64,000 nt of DNA from Pseudopyrenochaeta lycopersici (taxonomy: Eukaryota; Ascomycota; Dothideomycetes; Pleosporales; Pseudopyrenochaetaceae), in the NCBI GenBank assembly GCA_003313425.1, contig NHZP01000003.1:2046001-2110000 (forward strand), read 5' to 3'. The first letter of the stretch is position 1, and every line of letters begins with the position of its first letter. Positions 22,581-34,239 of the stretch are shown in pieces. A program made the position numbers and the translations under genes. Under the pieces are notes generated by a model. The model was not told the DNA's origin. It saw nothing but the letters and a program-made list of their open reading frames with translations, and searched no databases.

Positions 22581-23509
22581 CTATATTTTATTATTATTAT
22601 TTTCTTCTTTTATAATTATTATATTAATCTAGGGGGTTACTTTATTCTTTTATCTACAGTCTTTAACTATATAGCCTTTCTTATTATAGTTAAAGTAAGT
22701 TATTTCTTTTTTCTTCCTGCTCTTACCTAACTTTTCTTTATTAAGGTTATCTAGATATATTACCTTAGGGCCCCTAGATATGTACTGCCTAGGTACTCCT
22801 TATAGCTAATACTAGTATTATAAGTAATTATTATTTAGCTTATTATAATAATCCTTCTAAGGTTTCTTATCTTCTTTTATTTATCCTAGTAGTCTTCCTC
22901 TAAGTTATACACAGAGCTTATAGAGCTCTATATCTAGTTAGATAGTCTTATTAATTAGGTTGTCTAGTATTATAGTCTTTGCGCCTGTGCGCATAAGCTT
23001 AGTCTAGACGTCTGCTTTCAGGCCTTATCTATATATAGTCTTTAAGGTATTATTATTCTAGCTAGTCTATCTAGCGTACCCTAAGAACTTGTTAGTGTAA
23101 TTAGCTACAGACTTAGTTTGCTGTATATTCTAAATCTTACGTTCTATAATAGTTACTATATTTAAAAGCCTAAACGCTTAACGCATGTATACTTTAAATC
23201 TTTCTATATTTTTAAATATAATAATTAGTTCTTAAGGTTTTTCTTTGTTGCTTATGTATTTAACTAGGTAGGGTTTTACCTATTTAGCAGCTTTACCTCT
23301 TATATAGCTTAATATAAGTACTGCTTAGTTATTATTGTTAATAGTAGTTACATTAAACTTAAAGAAGAAGTTAAACTAAAGTAACTATTCTTTAAGCTTA
23401 AAGTAATCTCTATAGAAGAGGTCTAGTTTAGCAATAGCATTGCCTAGCCTAGTAGCATAATAGTTCGTGTTATCTATCTTAGTATTACTTATCTTAAGAG
23501 TGTTTAAAG
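22581..23509 (-). pseudogene. gypsy gag remnant
   Basis: The clearest part is a zinc-knuckle relic at about 22657-22706 that reads YFNYNKKGYIVKDC. The CCHC pattern is recognisable, but two Cys and the His have become Tyr through G-to-A change. The rest is a stop-rich capsid-like frame. Separated from pol by the copia insertion. Confidence 0.75.
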
Positions 23510-23903
23510 TGTAAAGAATCTTAAAAGCTATTAGTAAGGATAACTAATAAGATTATAAAGTTAGTTCTCTAGGATAGAGTAAGGGACTAGATAGAAGGGG
23601 GTTTAATACTAAGACAGTAAGAGGGCGCTTCTGTAAAGAGTACTAAGAGTTAAGAATAATTAGTATTACTATTACTATACTTATAGAGTATAATATTAAG
23701 TTAAATATAATAAGCTATAAGGGTTTATTGTAGTAATCTATATACATAACGCGCTTGTTACGCTCGCTGCGAGCGCTGCGAGCGCTCGTCCTTAGCAGAG
23801 CGAGCAGTTACGTAACATGCGACAGAGTGGAATACTAGCGCTTCCTGACTGGCTGTCAGCACCTAGGGCTCTCCCTCCCTGCCCAGGATTCCAGATCCTA
23901 ACA
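23510..23903 (-). repeat. 5' LTR of the gypsy element (394 bp)
   Basis: Less decayed partner of 11528-11921. It keeps a GC-rich core with overlapping inverted GCGAGCGCT/AGCGCTCG units around 23755-23790. TSD AATAC follows at 23904-23908. Confidence 0.93.
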
Positions 23904-24756
23904 AATACTTAACCTACTTACTAAAGTATAGGCGCTAATTTCTAAAGCTATAGTACTCTACTTTATCTTATTACTTTCTTATATTATTATATTTATACTT
24001 AATAAGTTAAAATTAGATTTTAGTTACTACTTAGTTTAAAAATTAGCTTAAGTAAGCTTAAGATATAAGTATATAATAAGCCTAATTAAGTCTTTTATTT
24101 AGTTAGTAGAAAGAATAATAGTAAGTTTTAAAGCTTAAGAGTAAGAAAGCTATTAAAGTTATTATATATTAGACTATATTTTAATATATATAAAATAGTT
24201 ATATTAACTACTTTAATACTAAAAATATATTAGCTAACTAATAAGTACTATAGCTATATAGATCTTAGTACTACTTTTAATCTTAAGCTAGATTTAATTA
24301 TAAATAAGTAATATTATATTAGCTTTAATAAAAATTACTCTAATTAAAAAGTTTTTAATAAAAGTACTAGTTTACGTAATAATTATATATAAATTTATAT
24401 TTAGATTAGTCTTTATAGCTAATTATAGCTTATAAGTATTTTTATTAGATTTTTAAATATATATAAAAGCTACGTATATATTATAATAGATAGAAATAAT
24501 AGTAATAGCTCTATATTAAGAGAAGTTTATTATTACTATAAAGAAAGTCTTCTTATAAATTAGAAGAGTAAGTAACTATATAACTATAATTTTTATATAG
24601 ATATATATAGATAAGTTTAAGAGTTATCTTAGTATATAAGTTAAAAGAAATTTTAGATTATTAATACGCGTATAGATTTTTATATTACTATAAAGTCTAA
24701 GTACTTATAATTTTGTCTGTTACGGCAGTTGTTCTGTTACGAAGGGATGCACGTTA

Positions 24757-27700
24757 ATTATTCGTGTTCACGGATTACATATTCAACTATGAAGAAAATC
24801 TTTCTAAGAGTGAAATAAGTAGCCCTCCCTTAACCTACCCATACGCGAAGTAAGCATACTTATCCCAATTTTTCAAAAGCTAAGTATTTATACGTACAAC
24901 CAGGATAGTAATCTCAACTTTTGACAGTGTCATGTTACGGCATTGCTGATTACCTGTCACAACAATGGGAACATGTGTGCTACGAAGTTAACTCTGAGTA
25001 ATTAGGGTCTTCTCGTGAGGGTGCTCTCGTTCCTGGGACTACCAGAAATAAAGCTTGGATAAGAGTCCTGGAAATGATGGGAGAGTTGAAGGGAAGACAA
25101 TTGGGCGAGAAGGGAAAATGCCGTGTCACTTGTGGGTTTGCTATCTCTGAAAGCCTCGTCCAGGGGCTACGGTATGTAGAGAACGTTGTGCGGTGGAGAT
25201 TGATAAAAAAGTCGTCATGGGGAAGGCCGCTTGAAGCAGTATGGCTTACTGTGTCAGCAAGATTCCGAGGTCATTCAGGGGGATTTCTAAATCCGGGAGT
25301 GATATATTTCTTTGTAGTACGCGGGCTGATGATTTTGATGTAAAGCACAGCCACTGAGATTCATTGAACAATGAGACCAGAAACAAGTTCTCCGATAGGC
25401 AGTGCTCATTGAGCAATTATTGTGGCAAAAAGGAAAAAGGAAAAGGAGAAAGTTTTTTCCTTGCGCAAAACAAACGATTGTGGCAAAGATTTTGGTGTTA
25501 CCCTCAGTCGATATGTTTCAAGCGCAATTACTGCCAAAACTACATTATGAATGAGGAGAAATGAGTATTGTCATTTGTACGCATGACTTGTAACGTGGTC
25601 ATCGGTGAGGTTGATGTTAAACTCTGTTGTATTACGAGAGCAGGTAAGACACACCGGCAATTGAGCCATAATGGCGCTCAATTCTTTGTCGGGTAGGGGG
25701 CTGAAAGGTCTGGAACGCAACTTGAAAGGAAGGAAAGAAAGAAAGAATGCTTTGTCGTGCTAGACTTAACCTGGAATACAAATCCAAAGAAAGGACAGCA
25801 TTCAGGACAAAGCGAGGCGCCGACAAGTATGAAAGGGCATGCAACGGACAAAGCTAGTCGCCTCCGTTCAACGTGAGTAGACCTGTGCCTTTCGGTAGTT
25901 GCACATCTATACTAATGTGCTTGTTTCAGATCAGTATGGCTTTGCTAAGGGTTGCAAAAATTATTGGAGGGTGTGTATGCGTGTTGCTTGGCTCCGGATG
26001 TTGCCCTCCCACACCTGATTCTTGCTCCCGTAGTTTTCAATTGCTCACCCGAAAACCTAGCCTTCCATATGCGAGTAAGACAAGTGAAGCAAAACGAGAA
26101 CATTGTGCACGCAAGGGTGCGTGCTTGATACGTTGGTCTCGTATGTGATCGACTAGCGAGCAACGTGTTGCGGTTGAAAACCATACCCTCTACAGATCCT
26201 TTCCAAAACAGGGAAAACTCTGTGTAGACTTCTGATGGTGTACCTACCGGCGTGACACTACATCTGGAGCACATGCGCAAGTCCGACTCTAAGGACGATT
26301 TGTGGCTCGCTAGCCATGCGACGCATGTCTTCTTCGACTCGACACCAAGCACTCAGTCATACCACTAGCCGATAACTGTCCGCACAACGTGAGATAAGAG
26401 GTAGCTTCCTTTTAGTGTAAGTACCGACAGAGAGCGAGTTCGGTAGACATCGGAAGATGCGGATGCATGATTACTGGTAGATGGCGTATGATGGCGATAG
26501 CCGAACCGTGGAAAGCCACCACATCGCGCAGGAATCTACCGTGAACAATTGTTCCACGGCATCTGTTCGCCGGTGCACAAGGTACTTCGTGCCTAATTAT
26601 TACCATGAAGTGAATTTACCCCGCTTCGACGAAGTCGCTCAACTTGTGACTATGTTCTCTAGTCGCGAGAACGCGCGGACAGGTTGCTACAGCGGGCGAA
26701 TGGGAGGGATGCCGAGAAGCGACGACGAAAACTCTTCTGCTGCCCAGAAGCAAGATTCGAACAGACATGTTCAACGACGATAGGCCCAATGCAAAGGTTG
26801 TGGAGAGGGATAGCAATCGGTATCGATAGGTGGATAAGGTAGGGCGCAAAGCCTGCATACGGCTACCCAGTAAGAAAAACGACCAACATGCAGCAGGCCC
26901 ACAATTCATTTCCAGTAAGCTGATGGCTTAGGAAGATGCCATCATGAGGGAGTCCAGAAGCTCAGGATTTGCACTGCGCAGACGAATGGAAGGAACGACG
27001 ACTCGCGCTGATGCATCGGGTAGAACAAGCGCATAGAGATGTCACCTTGACGCATCGCAAACTGGTCCCACCTCGCCCACTTGTCCATGTCGCGAATCGG
27101 CGCACAGCAGGTTTGGGCAGTCGCTGGCAGGGCGGAGAAGGCACAGCCAATGAAAAAAACGAAGAAGCAAAATCTGAGCAACCACAGCGTGTCGGCATCC
27201 CCACGGGCTGTGAGTGGACGGCAACAATTGCGACCTGGCAATTCTGGGCGCTGAATTACGACGAATGCACAGGACAGCGACTGGTTCGGAAACACGTGTT
27301 GAGATTTCAGAGACATGTTGAATGGCGGCAGCCGACGCCTCTCTTTCGCAAGTGATGACATGAGGAGGCGCAGGCTGTTTCTGGGATGTTTCGGTTGCCG
27401 TTTCCCAGCTGCAGCCATTCCCCTGGCGGGAAAAAGTGCGTTCCTGACGATCAGTGCATAGAGGCGCTGCGATTCGCTGGGTGTTGTGCAGGCGCACCTC
27501 GCCCCTTGCGGAAGTGTGAAACCTCAGCCTGTGCGGTATTTCGGACTCGACCATATTTAGCAGTACACGACGCACAGTCGGCGCAAAGAAAAGCAACAGG
27601 TCGCTTTGGGGCCTCTATGAGAGTCGTGAAGCCGAGAGTCAATTGCCGGCATCGCGTTGGGTCGGCGGGCGACAGTGGCCACGGAACCGTGATTTCTAGA

Positions 27701-28258
27701 GCCAGACGGCTGCAGCGCTGTTGTTGAGCGCGCCATGGCACACCGTTCCAGCTCAGCAGCCGGGCCGAAGTAGTGGGCGTGCAGGCGGCCACGTTGGACG
27801 CATCTGTACAAGTGCAGTGTGTGGTGAGCGGAGGATGCGAGCGAGGTGGCCAGGGGTTTGGGGGCGCTAGGCTCCCAAGCACCCAAGTCTCGCAGCCGGT
27901 CCACCTTTGTCGCTCCTCGCTCTTCTCTCACTAACTCACACCAACCCAACATTCTTTATAACCCAACTGCTCCCTCAGCCTGTCCACTCTTTACAGGCTT
28001 GAAGTCTAGCAATTGCCCACTTTCATTCCCCCTCCGTTCAGTCTCTCTTTCCCAGAGATCTAGCATCTCTTCCTGTCATTCCTGACAAACACAGTCTCTA
28101 CGACGCAACAGCAACAACAGACTACTCCTTCACTCGAGCTGCTAGACAGTTCAGTCATTCCCTGTCGACTCCTCAAACTCAGCTATCCTTAGCATCACTT
28201 ACTCGCTCATCGAGCATTACATTGCTACTCAGCAACAAACAAGGACCCTTTTGCCAAG
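24757..28258. other. intergenic, no supported gene; 3' end is the promoter/leader of the DPBB gene
   Basis: There are overlapping open frames on both strands (for example around 25945-26352 and 26942-27950), but none shows a domain, codon preference or plausible splice structure. The last ~300 bp is C/T-rich with a TATA-like TTTATAAC at about 27955 and a pyrimidine-rich leader up to the ATG at 28259, as in strongly expressed fungal genes. Confidence 0.55.
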
Positions 28259-29089
28259 ATGAAGACCTCTACTGTCCTCGCCTCACTCCTCTTCGGCTCC
28301 TTCGCCGTCGCTGCGCCTTTCGACAAGCGCGCTCTCGTCACCAAGACGGAGGTTGTCACCGAGACTGTGATTGTCTACACCACTGTCTACGACGACGACG
28401 AGCCCGTCCCCACCACTCTTGAGGGACTTTTCTATGAGCAGCCTAAGCCAACTACCACTCCTGCCGCACAGCCAACCGCTGCCCCTGCTCCTGCCTACAC
28501 TCCCAAGGTCGAACAGCCCTCCAGCATCTACGTTGCTCCTCAGCCGTCAGCGCCAGCACCAGCGCCAGTTCCTACTTCCGCCCCTGCGCCTCAGCCTGCT
28601 CCAGAACAGCCCAAGCCAACCACGACTGAGGCACCGTACGTTGCCCCAGCTCCTGCTGCTGCTCCTGTTGCTACCAGCGCAGCCCCCGCCCCTGCTCCTG
28701 CTGCGCCTCAGGCCGAGTCCCAACCCTCCACCGGCAACACTGCGACTATCGGCGAACAGTACTCTGGCGTCGACATGACCATCTACGACAACAACGGTGG
28801 TTTCGGTGCGTGCGGCACTGCTCTCCACGATACCGACATGATTGTTGCTCTCGCCAAGCCTGCCTGGGGTGAATCCACCTACGATGTCATGACTGGCGCC
28901 GCCACCAACCCCTGGTGCGGACAGAAGATCCAGGTCGAGTACGAGGGCAAGACCGTCATTGCCACCATCATGGACCTGTGCCCTGGCTGTGTTGGCCACG
29001 ACATCGATCTTTCTCTCGCTGCCTGGAACCAAGTCACAAACAACAAAGAGAAGACCCGTGTTAAGGCCTCGTGGTCCAAGATTGCCTAA
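28259..29089 (+). CDS. secreted double-psi beta-barrel protein (Asp f 7 / riboflavin-aldehyde-enzyme-like)
   Basis: The 276-residue intronless frame starts in CCAAGATG. Residues 1-18 are a signal peptide ending SFAVA, followed by a Kex2-type pro-site FDKR. A 40-residue Thr/Val-rich stretch and a low-complexity linker (about 60-155) of Pro, Ala and Thr follow, probably O-glycosylated. The C-terminal domain (about 162-276) is an RlpA-like double-psi beta-barrel. Its cues are YSGVDMTIYD, GACG, a Cys in NPWCGQ, and IMDLCPGCVGHDIDLS, which holds the domain's conserved Asp and a Cys pair. Related proteins include Aspergillus allergen Asp f 7 and expansin-like barwin folds. They are extracellular, cell-wall associated, and mostly of unknown activity. 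No carbohydrate-binding domain is visible. Confidence 0.92.
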   Translation: MKTSTVLASLLFGSFAVAAPFDKRALVTKTEVVTETVIVYTTVYDDDEPVPTTLEGLFYEQPKPTTTPAAQPTAAPAPAYTPKVEQPSSIYVAPQPSAPAPAPVPTSAPAPQPAPEQPKPTTTEAPYVAPAPAAAPVATSAAPAPAPAAPQAESQPSTGNTATIGEQYSGVDMTIYDNNGGFGACGTALHDTDMIVALAKPAWGESTYDVMTGAATNPWCGQKIQVEYEGKTVIATIMDLCPGCVGHDIDLSLAAWNQVTNNKEKTRVKASWSKIA

Positions 29090-32000
29090 GCAGCCACCTC
29101 ACTACCTCCCGCTTCGACTTCGCAAAAAGGCTTTCTCCCATTGAGAGCCGTATGCGCAGCTAAGCCACGATCAATATACCCAGGATTTCCCAATCTCGCT
29201 AGCGCAGGCAGGTCAGCGCTTTGCACGACTACGTTACGAACTGTTTTGTTTTGCATCAAGCGGGCCAATATCCGGGGTTTCGGAATATCGTATCTTCCTA
29301 CTTGAGGTTCTATTTGGTTCGCTCTGAACGTCGTCGCCGCCGTTTGTAGATAGGCTTCATGTTGTATGTGGGGATATCTGGCGCACGACAGTTCACTACT
29401 CTTCTTGTCACTCATTGATCGACGTCGGCGTACACCGGCGTTTGGTAACACATCTTTTACTTCGTGTACAACACTTTAGGGTTGGTGTATGGGCCATGTC
29501 CTAGATACCCATATACTTGGATACTGGTTGGAGGAACTTACCTACCAAAAAATACAATGCACGCTCTGCGTGCGTCTTCAAAATTCATCAATTGATCCAT
29601 ACCCTCGTGACACTCGTAATTTCTCGAACATACATCACGACTCATTTTTTGCCGGCGCACAGGTGCCGTTGCTTTGCTAATTTTACACAAAATTGTGATT
29701 CTCATTCTTCCGAAGTCGAGCCATCAGTCGTGGCAGTGCATCGCACGTTCGTTGCCCGCACGGCCACAGGCTTGCAACGGAATGCTTGGGCGGCCGCCAA
29801 AGCTACCTTTCTTCGCAACCCCGAGCCCACATGTCAAAGCACAGTCCCTTGTTTCACCACCCGCTCCCCCGTCTTGAGCTAGTTCTTTGACTTGCAGGGA
29901 AAATGAATAAACAAAGAAGACAAAATAAAGCATTGGCTTGCAAAGGAATAAAGCCCAATGACCCGTCCCTAGCGTTTCAAGCCCATTCTGGCTGCCCCTG
30001 TTGTGGAGGCTGAAGGAAGGTTCAGCCTGCAAGATGCGTGCAGATCGGCGGCTGTCCACGTGTCCCTGTTTCATAAACACAAAGCCTAACCCAGGGTTTT
30101 CTCCTGTGATGGTTTGTTGATGGTTTGTTCGTCGTTGCATGAGACTATGAAAAGTTTGATGAGGGTATTTGCGCATTTCCGCGGCTGGTTGCTTGCGGCG
30201 TCAGCGAAAGTCAATGCTGGGCTGAGCCCAACAAACAACGAACTGTGAGGAAGTGGGGATTAGGTAGCGGTGGAGTTGGATACCACCTTGTCACAATTGT
30301 TGAGTGCAGGAGAGCTTGAGTGCCGTCAGCTGTCAGACCCACCACTGGATCACTTGTTGAGCGACAACTTCATGTACTCGGCATGTGACAATATGTACCC
30401 AGCTGAGATGTGCTGGCATATTAAATGCAGGAAATTTTGTACCCTAGTGAGCATAAGATGAGTGCAACCGTACGCAGGAGTAAAGCAATTTGTAGGTTAA
30501 AAGTAGGTTGTACGGTGGCGGGCTAATAGTCGAGCGAAGGGAGTTGGTGGGAAGCTTATAGAGAGCCGCTGCCTGGTGTGGAAATGAGAAGGTCACTATA
30601 ATCGATACTTTAACGGTACTTTCCCGATGGGGAAATTATTGTTCTCTTCACTTCCATGACGATGGTGAGTGTTCAGCTGGAACAACAGAAACCTAGGTAA
30701 TACCAGAAACTCGGTATCTGGAGAAAAGCATGGGAAGGCCTTATCTGACTCGCTTGCATGGGATTGTGCTGGTCACGTCATGTCTAGTATCAATTGGAGA
30801 GGGCATAGATTGGAAAATGCAGTGTCACGAATTTAAGAGAGTTGCAGTTGAATTCGTGATGAACAAAGACATCAAACCATATTGGGTGATCTAAGAAACC
30901 GGGAAAGGACGAGTGTCAAACTTGGATAAAATGGCCTGGAGTAAGAGCTGGTGTTGACTGACATCTTGCACAACATGAATGAGATCGATGTCTGGAGGGC
31001 TCAGATGTTATGTTTGTGCAAAGAGACTGGAATATGATGAACATATGGAACAAAGTGTTCGATCAAGGGAGTTCAAGTTAGAAGCCGCCTAGTTTTAGCT
31101 GTTAAAAAGAGGACCTGGATACAACATGAGCAAAGCTAGAGGTATTAAGCGGCAAGCGAAGGACTTCAGCAAGTCGCTAGTCCTCTATTCAACGAAAGTA
31201 ACGCTTCATTACATTAATTGCAAGCAACAAGGCTGGAGTTTTGAAGCTGAAGTAAGCTCCGCACATGAATGTTTGAGGATTAAAGTGAATACAAGGCAAA
31301 CTATCAAGATGGCAGTCAGAACCCCTCACGTTTTGCAAGAGACCCACTCTTCTTGATTCTCAAGATGTTATGAAGCCTTCTCAGACACATGTCAAGCCTT
31401 GCAAAGAACCCCTCCAGCCTTCTCCCCACTCCTTCCATCGCCCTCAACAAATGCATCTCCACAAGCAACCATCTTTAACCGCCGGCAAGTGCTAACATCC
31501 ACACCAACAGCCAGACCTGCCAGAAGCAGTAAGTCACTACTGCTTACCCACAGCTCCCACAAGGAAAAAAACTTTTTCAGTACCCGTAGCCGGTGTCGGA
31601 AAGTGTGGGTTGAGTGGTTGCGCAATTCACATGCAGCGGAGTAAGACGTTATTTTCACATGTCGCCATAAGCGGAGGGCGAGGCAGGCCAGAAGCGGAAA
31701 GTCGGCCAATTCCGAAGAACAGCCGACTAGCACATGGAGTTGCGGATGGTTTTCGGGTGAGGGGGGAACGGAGAGCTGGAGGCTCGGGGTTTTGCTTCCG
31801 GGTCGAGTGAGAACCACGTGAATGCCATGTGAACTACCGGTATCAGAAGCAAAGCGAAAGTGACGTCTTCCGAGGGTTACGACATGCTTGTTCAGCAGAT
31901 GTGGCATGAGAGTAATCACGATTGGATAGCGCAATCCACGCCCGAGCAGGTGACAATATGGTCAAGTCAATGTCTTAGTTGATTTTGAATGTTCTACAGG

Positions 32001-32299
32001 CGAGATTGAGTGTAGCAGTCCATGTCTCCATACAGTGCTCCTCGTGCAGTCCCAGCCAATTGGCAGTCTTCCAAGCAAAATCCTCGTCTGAAATGTCGGT
32101 CTTCAAGGGTATAATACAAAAGTAACCCAGTCCACCACGCTTCACTGGACCAAGTCGCGCATCAGATCCAGCGAAGCACTTGCTCGCATTTCCCTCATTC
32201 CCATTCTTCGTGTCCCGGCGGGTGGGTGTATGTACAATAGACCGATCCGAAAGTGGTCTGGCGTTGTCTTTATCGTGACTTCATCATGCTCGGTTTCAT
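29090..32299. other. intergenic, no supported gene
   Basis: Scattered short frames on both strands have no recognisable product. A 180-codon minus-strand frame at 31392-31934 overlaps plus-strand frames and lacks domain features. The first few hundred bases are the 3' region of the DPBB gene and the last part is downstream of the minus-strand Kgd4 gene. Confidence 0.55.
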
Positions 32300-32720
32300 C
32301 TATGCGAATTGGCTGGCACCGCCAGATTCAACTGCATCGATCTCGGCCTGTGTCCATGCCAGTCGCTGGAAGCGGGCTGGGAGCTCAGTGCGGTCGAAGA
32401 ACATGCCCTTTCCTGCCTCGATAGGGCCGAGCGACTTGCCAGCTGCGCCACCAATGTGACCCCCGACAGCAGCACTGTTAACTGTATTCAAAGGGCCATG
32501 CTGCTGTGCCTTCTTTCGATAGGAGGCAAAGGATGACGGGAGCTCGTGGGTGGGGGAAGCAGGGTGGGCATGAGGAGTGTGGTCGACGACTGCGGAGAGA
32601 CATTAGCCTTGGAATGCGACCCGGGGGGACTGCGCGAGGCATACCGGAGGGAGTGGTGCGCTTGCCCAGGAAGCGAATCAGCGGCTGGCGGCCTTGCTGG
32701 AGCACCTTTGTCGCGTGCAT
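32300..32720 (-). CDS. kgd4: Kgd4/YMR31, small subunit of mitochondrial alpha-ketoglutarate dehydrogenase
   Basis: Exons are 32720-32645 and 32589-32300, joined in phase 1 over a 55 bp intron (GTATGC...CCGCAG), giving 121 residues. The N-terminus is a basic amphipathic mitochondrial presequence (MHATKVLQQGRQPLIRFLGK). Then come the family's HTPHAHPASP and LPSSFASYRKKAQQHGPL, and a C-terminal block FFDRTELPARFQRL...EIDAVESGGAS. This is the pattern of Kgd4 (YMR-31, originally named as a 37S ribosomal protein), which recruits the E3 subunit to the E1-E2 core of the ketoglutarate dehydrogenase complex. Length matches the family. The gene is divergent from med18, 637 bp away. Confidence 0.92.
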
Positions 32721-33357
32721 TGTGGGATGAAGTAGAGGGGAAGTGTGGAGAGATGCGGGCTCGGCAGTCACAGATGCGCAGTCGCAAAGATCAAGGTCCA
32801 GGAGAGGTACGGGAAGGCAGCGGTAAGACGATTGAGGTTGCGGGAGAGCGGGAAGCGGTGGTGTTGGCGGAGGGGAGCCGGGTGGTGATGATGAAGCATA
32901 AATATTATTCACGTCCACGGGAAGCTACGCTAACGCCGAAGCCGCTCACTCCACGCGCAAAGCCCGAGGACTCCCACTCAATGCCTGCCCTTGCGCCATC
33001 GCATCTGCCCACCGTCGACTGAGCTCGCTGTCATGCGCCTGCGCTCTCATTGCATTTCTAAACTGAGTTTGACCCAGAGTGGGCAGTTTCAGATGGCTCT
33101 CTGTGGGCCTCCGCATGTGTCGCGCTCGTTCTGGGCCCAAGCTTCCTGGTTGCGCCTGCTGAGTTGAGAGAACTTTGCCCGGCTGGAAGCTGCATCCTGT
33201 CTTCCGGCCAATAGCAAGCTCACATGCCCGCCCTCGCGCCCGCCCGTCTTATCGAACCCCACGAGAGGAGCTCCGCCCGCTGACCCGCGGGAATTGCATA
33301 TCGATATTGAAGTCTCCGAGTGCGGCTCTGCCTTCCTGCTCCCCCCAAACGCTCTCC
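32721..33357. promoter_or_regulatory. divergent promoter region between kgd4 and med18
   Basis: This 637 bp region contains only unsupported open frames. It must hold the upstream elements of both genes. No obvious TATA box was seen. A short C/T-rich stretch precedes the med18 start. Confidence 0.5.
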
Positions 33358-34239
33358 ATGCACGAGTTGCTGCTGTATGGACAGGTCCCCGCTGGCCGCC
33401 ATGATCAAGTCCTGAAGATTCTAGCGGGGGTTGCTGCTATGCAGCCCCGCCGCATAATTGAGCGCCGCATCATCTATAAACCCAAGCGCGAGCCCGAAGA
33501 GCCCGGCTCAAACCTCCGCCGCGGTGGTACGCAGGCTGTTGCTGTCAAGCAGACCAAGCAGACGGCCGCTCCCGCCCTCTACTACACAAAGCTTGTCCAG
33601 AAGCTGTCCGAGGAGGACTTCGGCGCCGAGCACCGCCATCCATCCGACCATGTAAAGCCATTGTCTGCTGATGTTGACGATGGACAAGAGCCCATATGGT
33701 CGGTGCTTTTCGAGGATATCCCAGACACGGGCGACAGAGGGGTTTCTATACGCTTCACAAATACTACCGACCTTCTTTCTGGTGACCCACATGCTTTCAT
33801 GATGGCTTCGGGGCCCAACCAGTAAGAGCGTCGCCCTCCAAGATACAGTCAGTCCTGACCGTGATGTAGGTTTGTCACCGAATACTACGTTGAAGGACAT
33901 CGCTTTGTTCACAGCAATGTTGTCATCTATCTCCATCGTGTACTGCATGAGCCCGGCGTCCGCAACGTGCAAGAAACACCCAAGATGCAACTGCCTGCCT
34001 TCGCTGCTCTCGAGCTCCTCGATCCCAGTGGTGCATACATACTCGAAGCGAAGGTGCGAGTACAAGAATTCAACAACTCGACCGTATTGGAAGCTGGCGT
34101 GAGCGAGCTGAAGAAGTTCCAAAAAGAAATGAAGGGTTGTGTTGAGCTATCCCTACCAGATCGGCTCTCGCTGGACACTCGTGTCAAATACAAACCAATG
34201 CAAGCCTCTGCAGCTATTGCTCAAGCCCGGCCCCGCTGA
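33358..34239 (+). CDS. med18: Mediator complex subunit 18
   Basis: Exons are 33358-33821 and 33870-34239, with a 48 bp intron (GTAAGA...TGTAG) in phase 2, giving 277 residues. The start MHELLLYGQVPAGRHDQVLKIL is the conserved N-terminus of Med18/Srb5. The second exon begins FVTEYYVEGHRFVHSNVVI and carries LELLDPSGAYILEAKVRVQ, strands of the Med18 beta-barrel. Med18 with Med20 forms the movable jaw of the Mediator head module, which contacts RNA polymerase II and general factors in the nucleus. Although the frame is open about 60 codons upstream of 33358, that part looks unlike the family, so the internal ATG was chosen. Confidence 0.93.

Larger units (their letters stand above)
11528..23903 (-). 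mobile_element. Ty3/gypsy chromovirus, RIP-inactivated, containing a nested copia element
   Basis: LTRs at both ends are 394 bp, begin TGTAAAGAATC and end CCTAACA, with AATAC duplicated outside. A polypurine tract next to the left LTR puts the element on the minus strand. Reading leftward, recognisable remnants follow gypsy order: gag zinc knuckle (about 22657-22706), reverse transcriptase (catalytic box near 14733-14758), integrase (about 13590-13760) and a C-terminal chromodomain (about 12543-12660). The chromodomain places it among the chromoviruses. All domains are cut by many stops. The copia element sits between the zinc knuckle and the rest of pol. Confidence 0.92.
11134..24754 (-). 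repeat. right inverted arm, split by the gypsy insertion
   Basis: The arm consists of 11134-11527 and 23909-24754. Its reverse complement aligns with 7741 down to 6231, including the GC-rich inner 50 bp, the TG/AC tract and the ACGTGCATCC outer end. Differences are nearly all C/T or G/A and occur in both copies, as expected if each copy was mutated independently by RIP. The gypsy element entered at AATAC (11523-11527, repeated at 23904-23908). Confidence 0.85.
6229..24756. mobile_element. composite mobile island: inverted-repeat element with gene cargo, invaded by LTR elements
   Basis: The outermost unit begins after TA (6229-6230) with ACGTGCATCC and ends with the exact inverse GGATGCACGT followed by TA (24755-24756). 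A TA target duplication with these ends fits a Tc1/mariner-pogo (Fot1-like) type of insertion, although two bases of duplication is weak on its own. The left arm is 6231-7741. The right arm is 11134-11527 plus 23909-24754. The arms are colinear inverted copies over their whole length and differ almost only by transitions. The cargo 7742-11133 has normal composition and two divergent genes. Removing the three LTR insertions leaves an element of about 5.9 kb. No transposase could be read in the arms, which are too mutated. Confidence 0.7.

Noticed and set aside
11134..24754. A Starship-type giant element as the explanation for the island
   Set aside because: No tyrosine recombinase (DUF3435) captain is visible, and the long inverted arms are not a Starship feature.
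26942..27952. Several 130-184 codon frames on both strands in a GC-rich stretch
   Set aside because: Frames overlap in every phase, as expected by chance at this composition, and none shows a domain or low-complexity signature of a real protein.
28371..29032. Long alternative frames over the DPBB gene on both strands
   Set aside because: They arise from the Pro/Ala-rich repeat coding of the real gene and lack a signal or domain of their own.
31392..31934. 180-codon minus-strand frame
   Set aside because: No recognised motif, and overlapped by plus-strand frames of similar quality.
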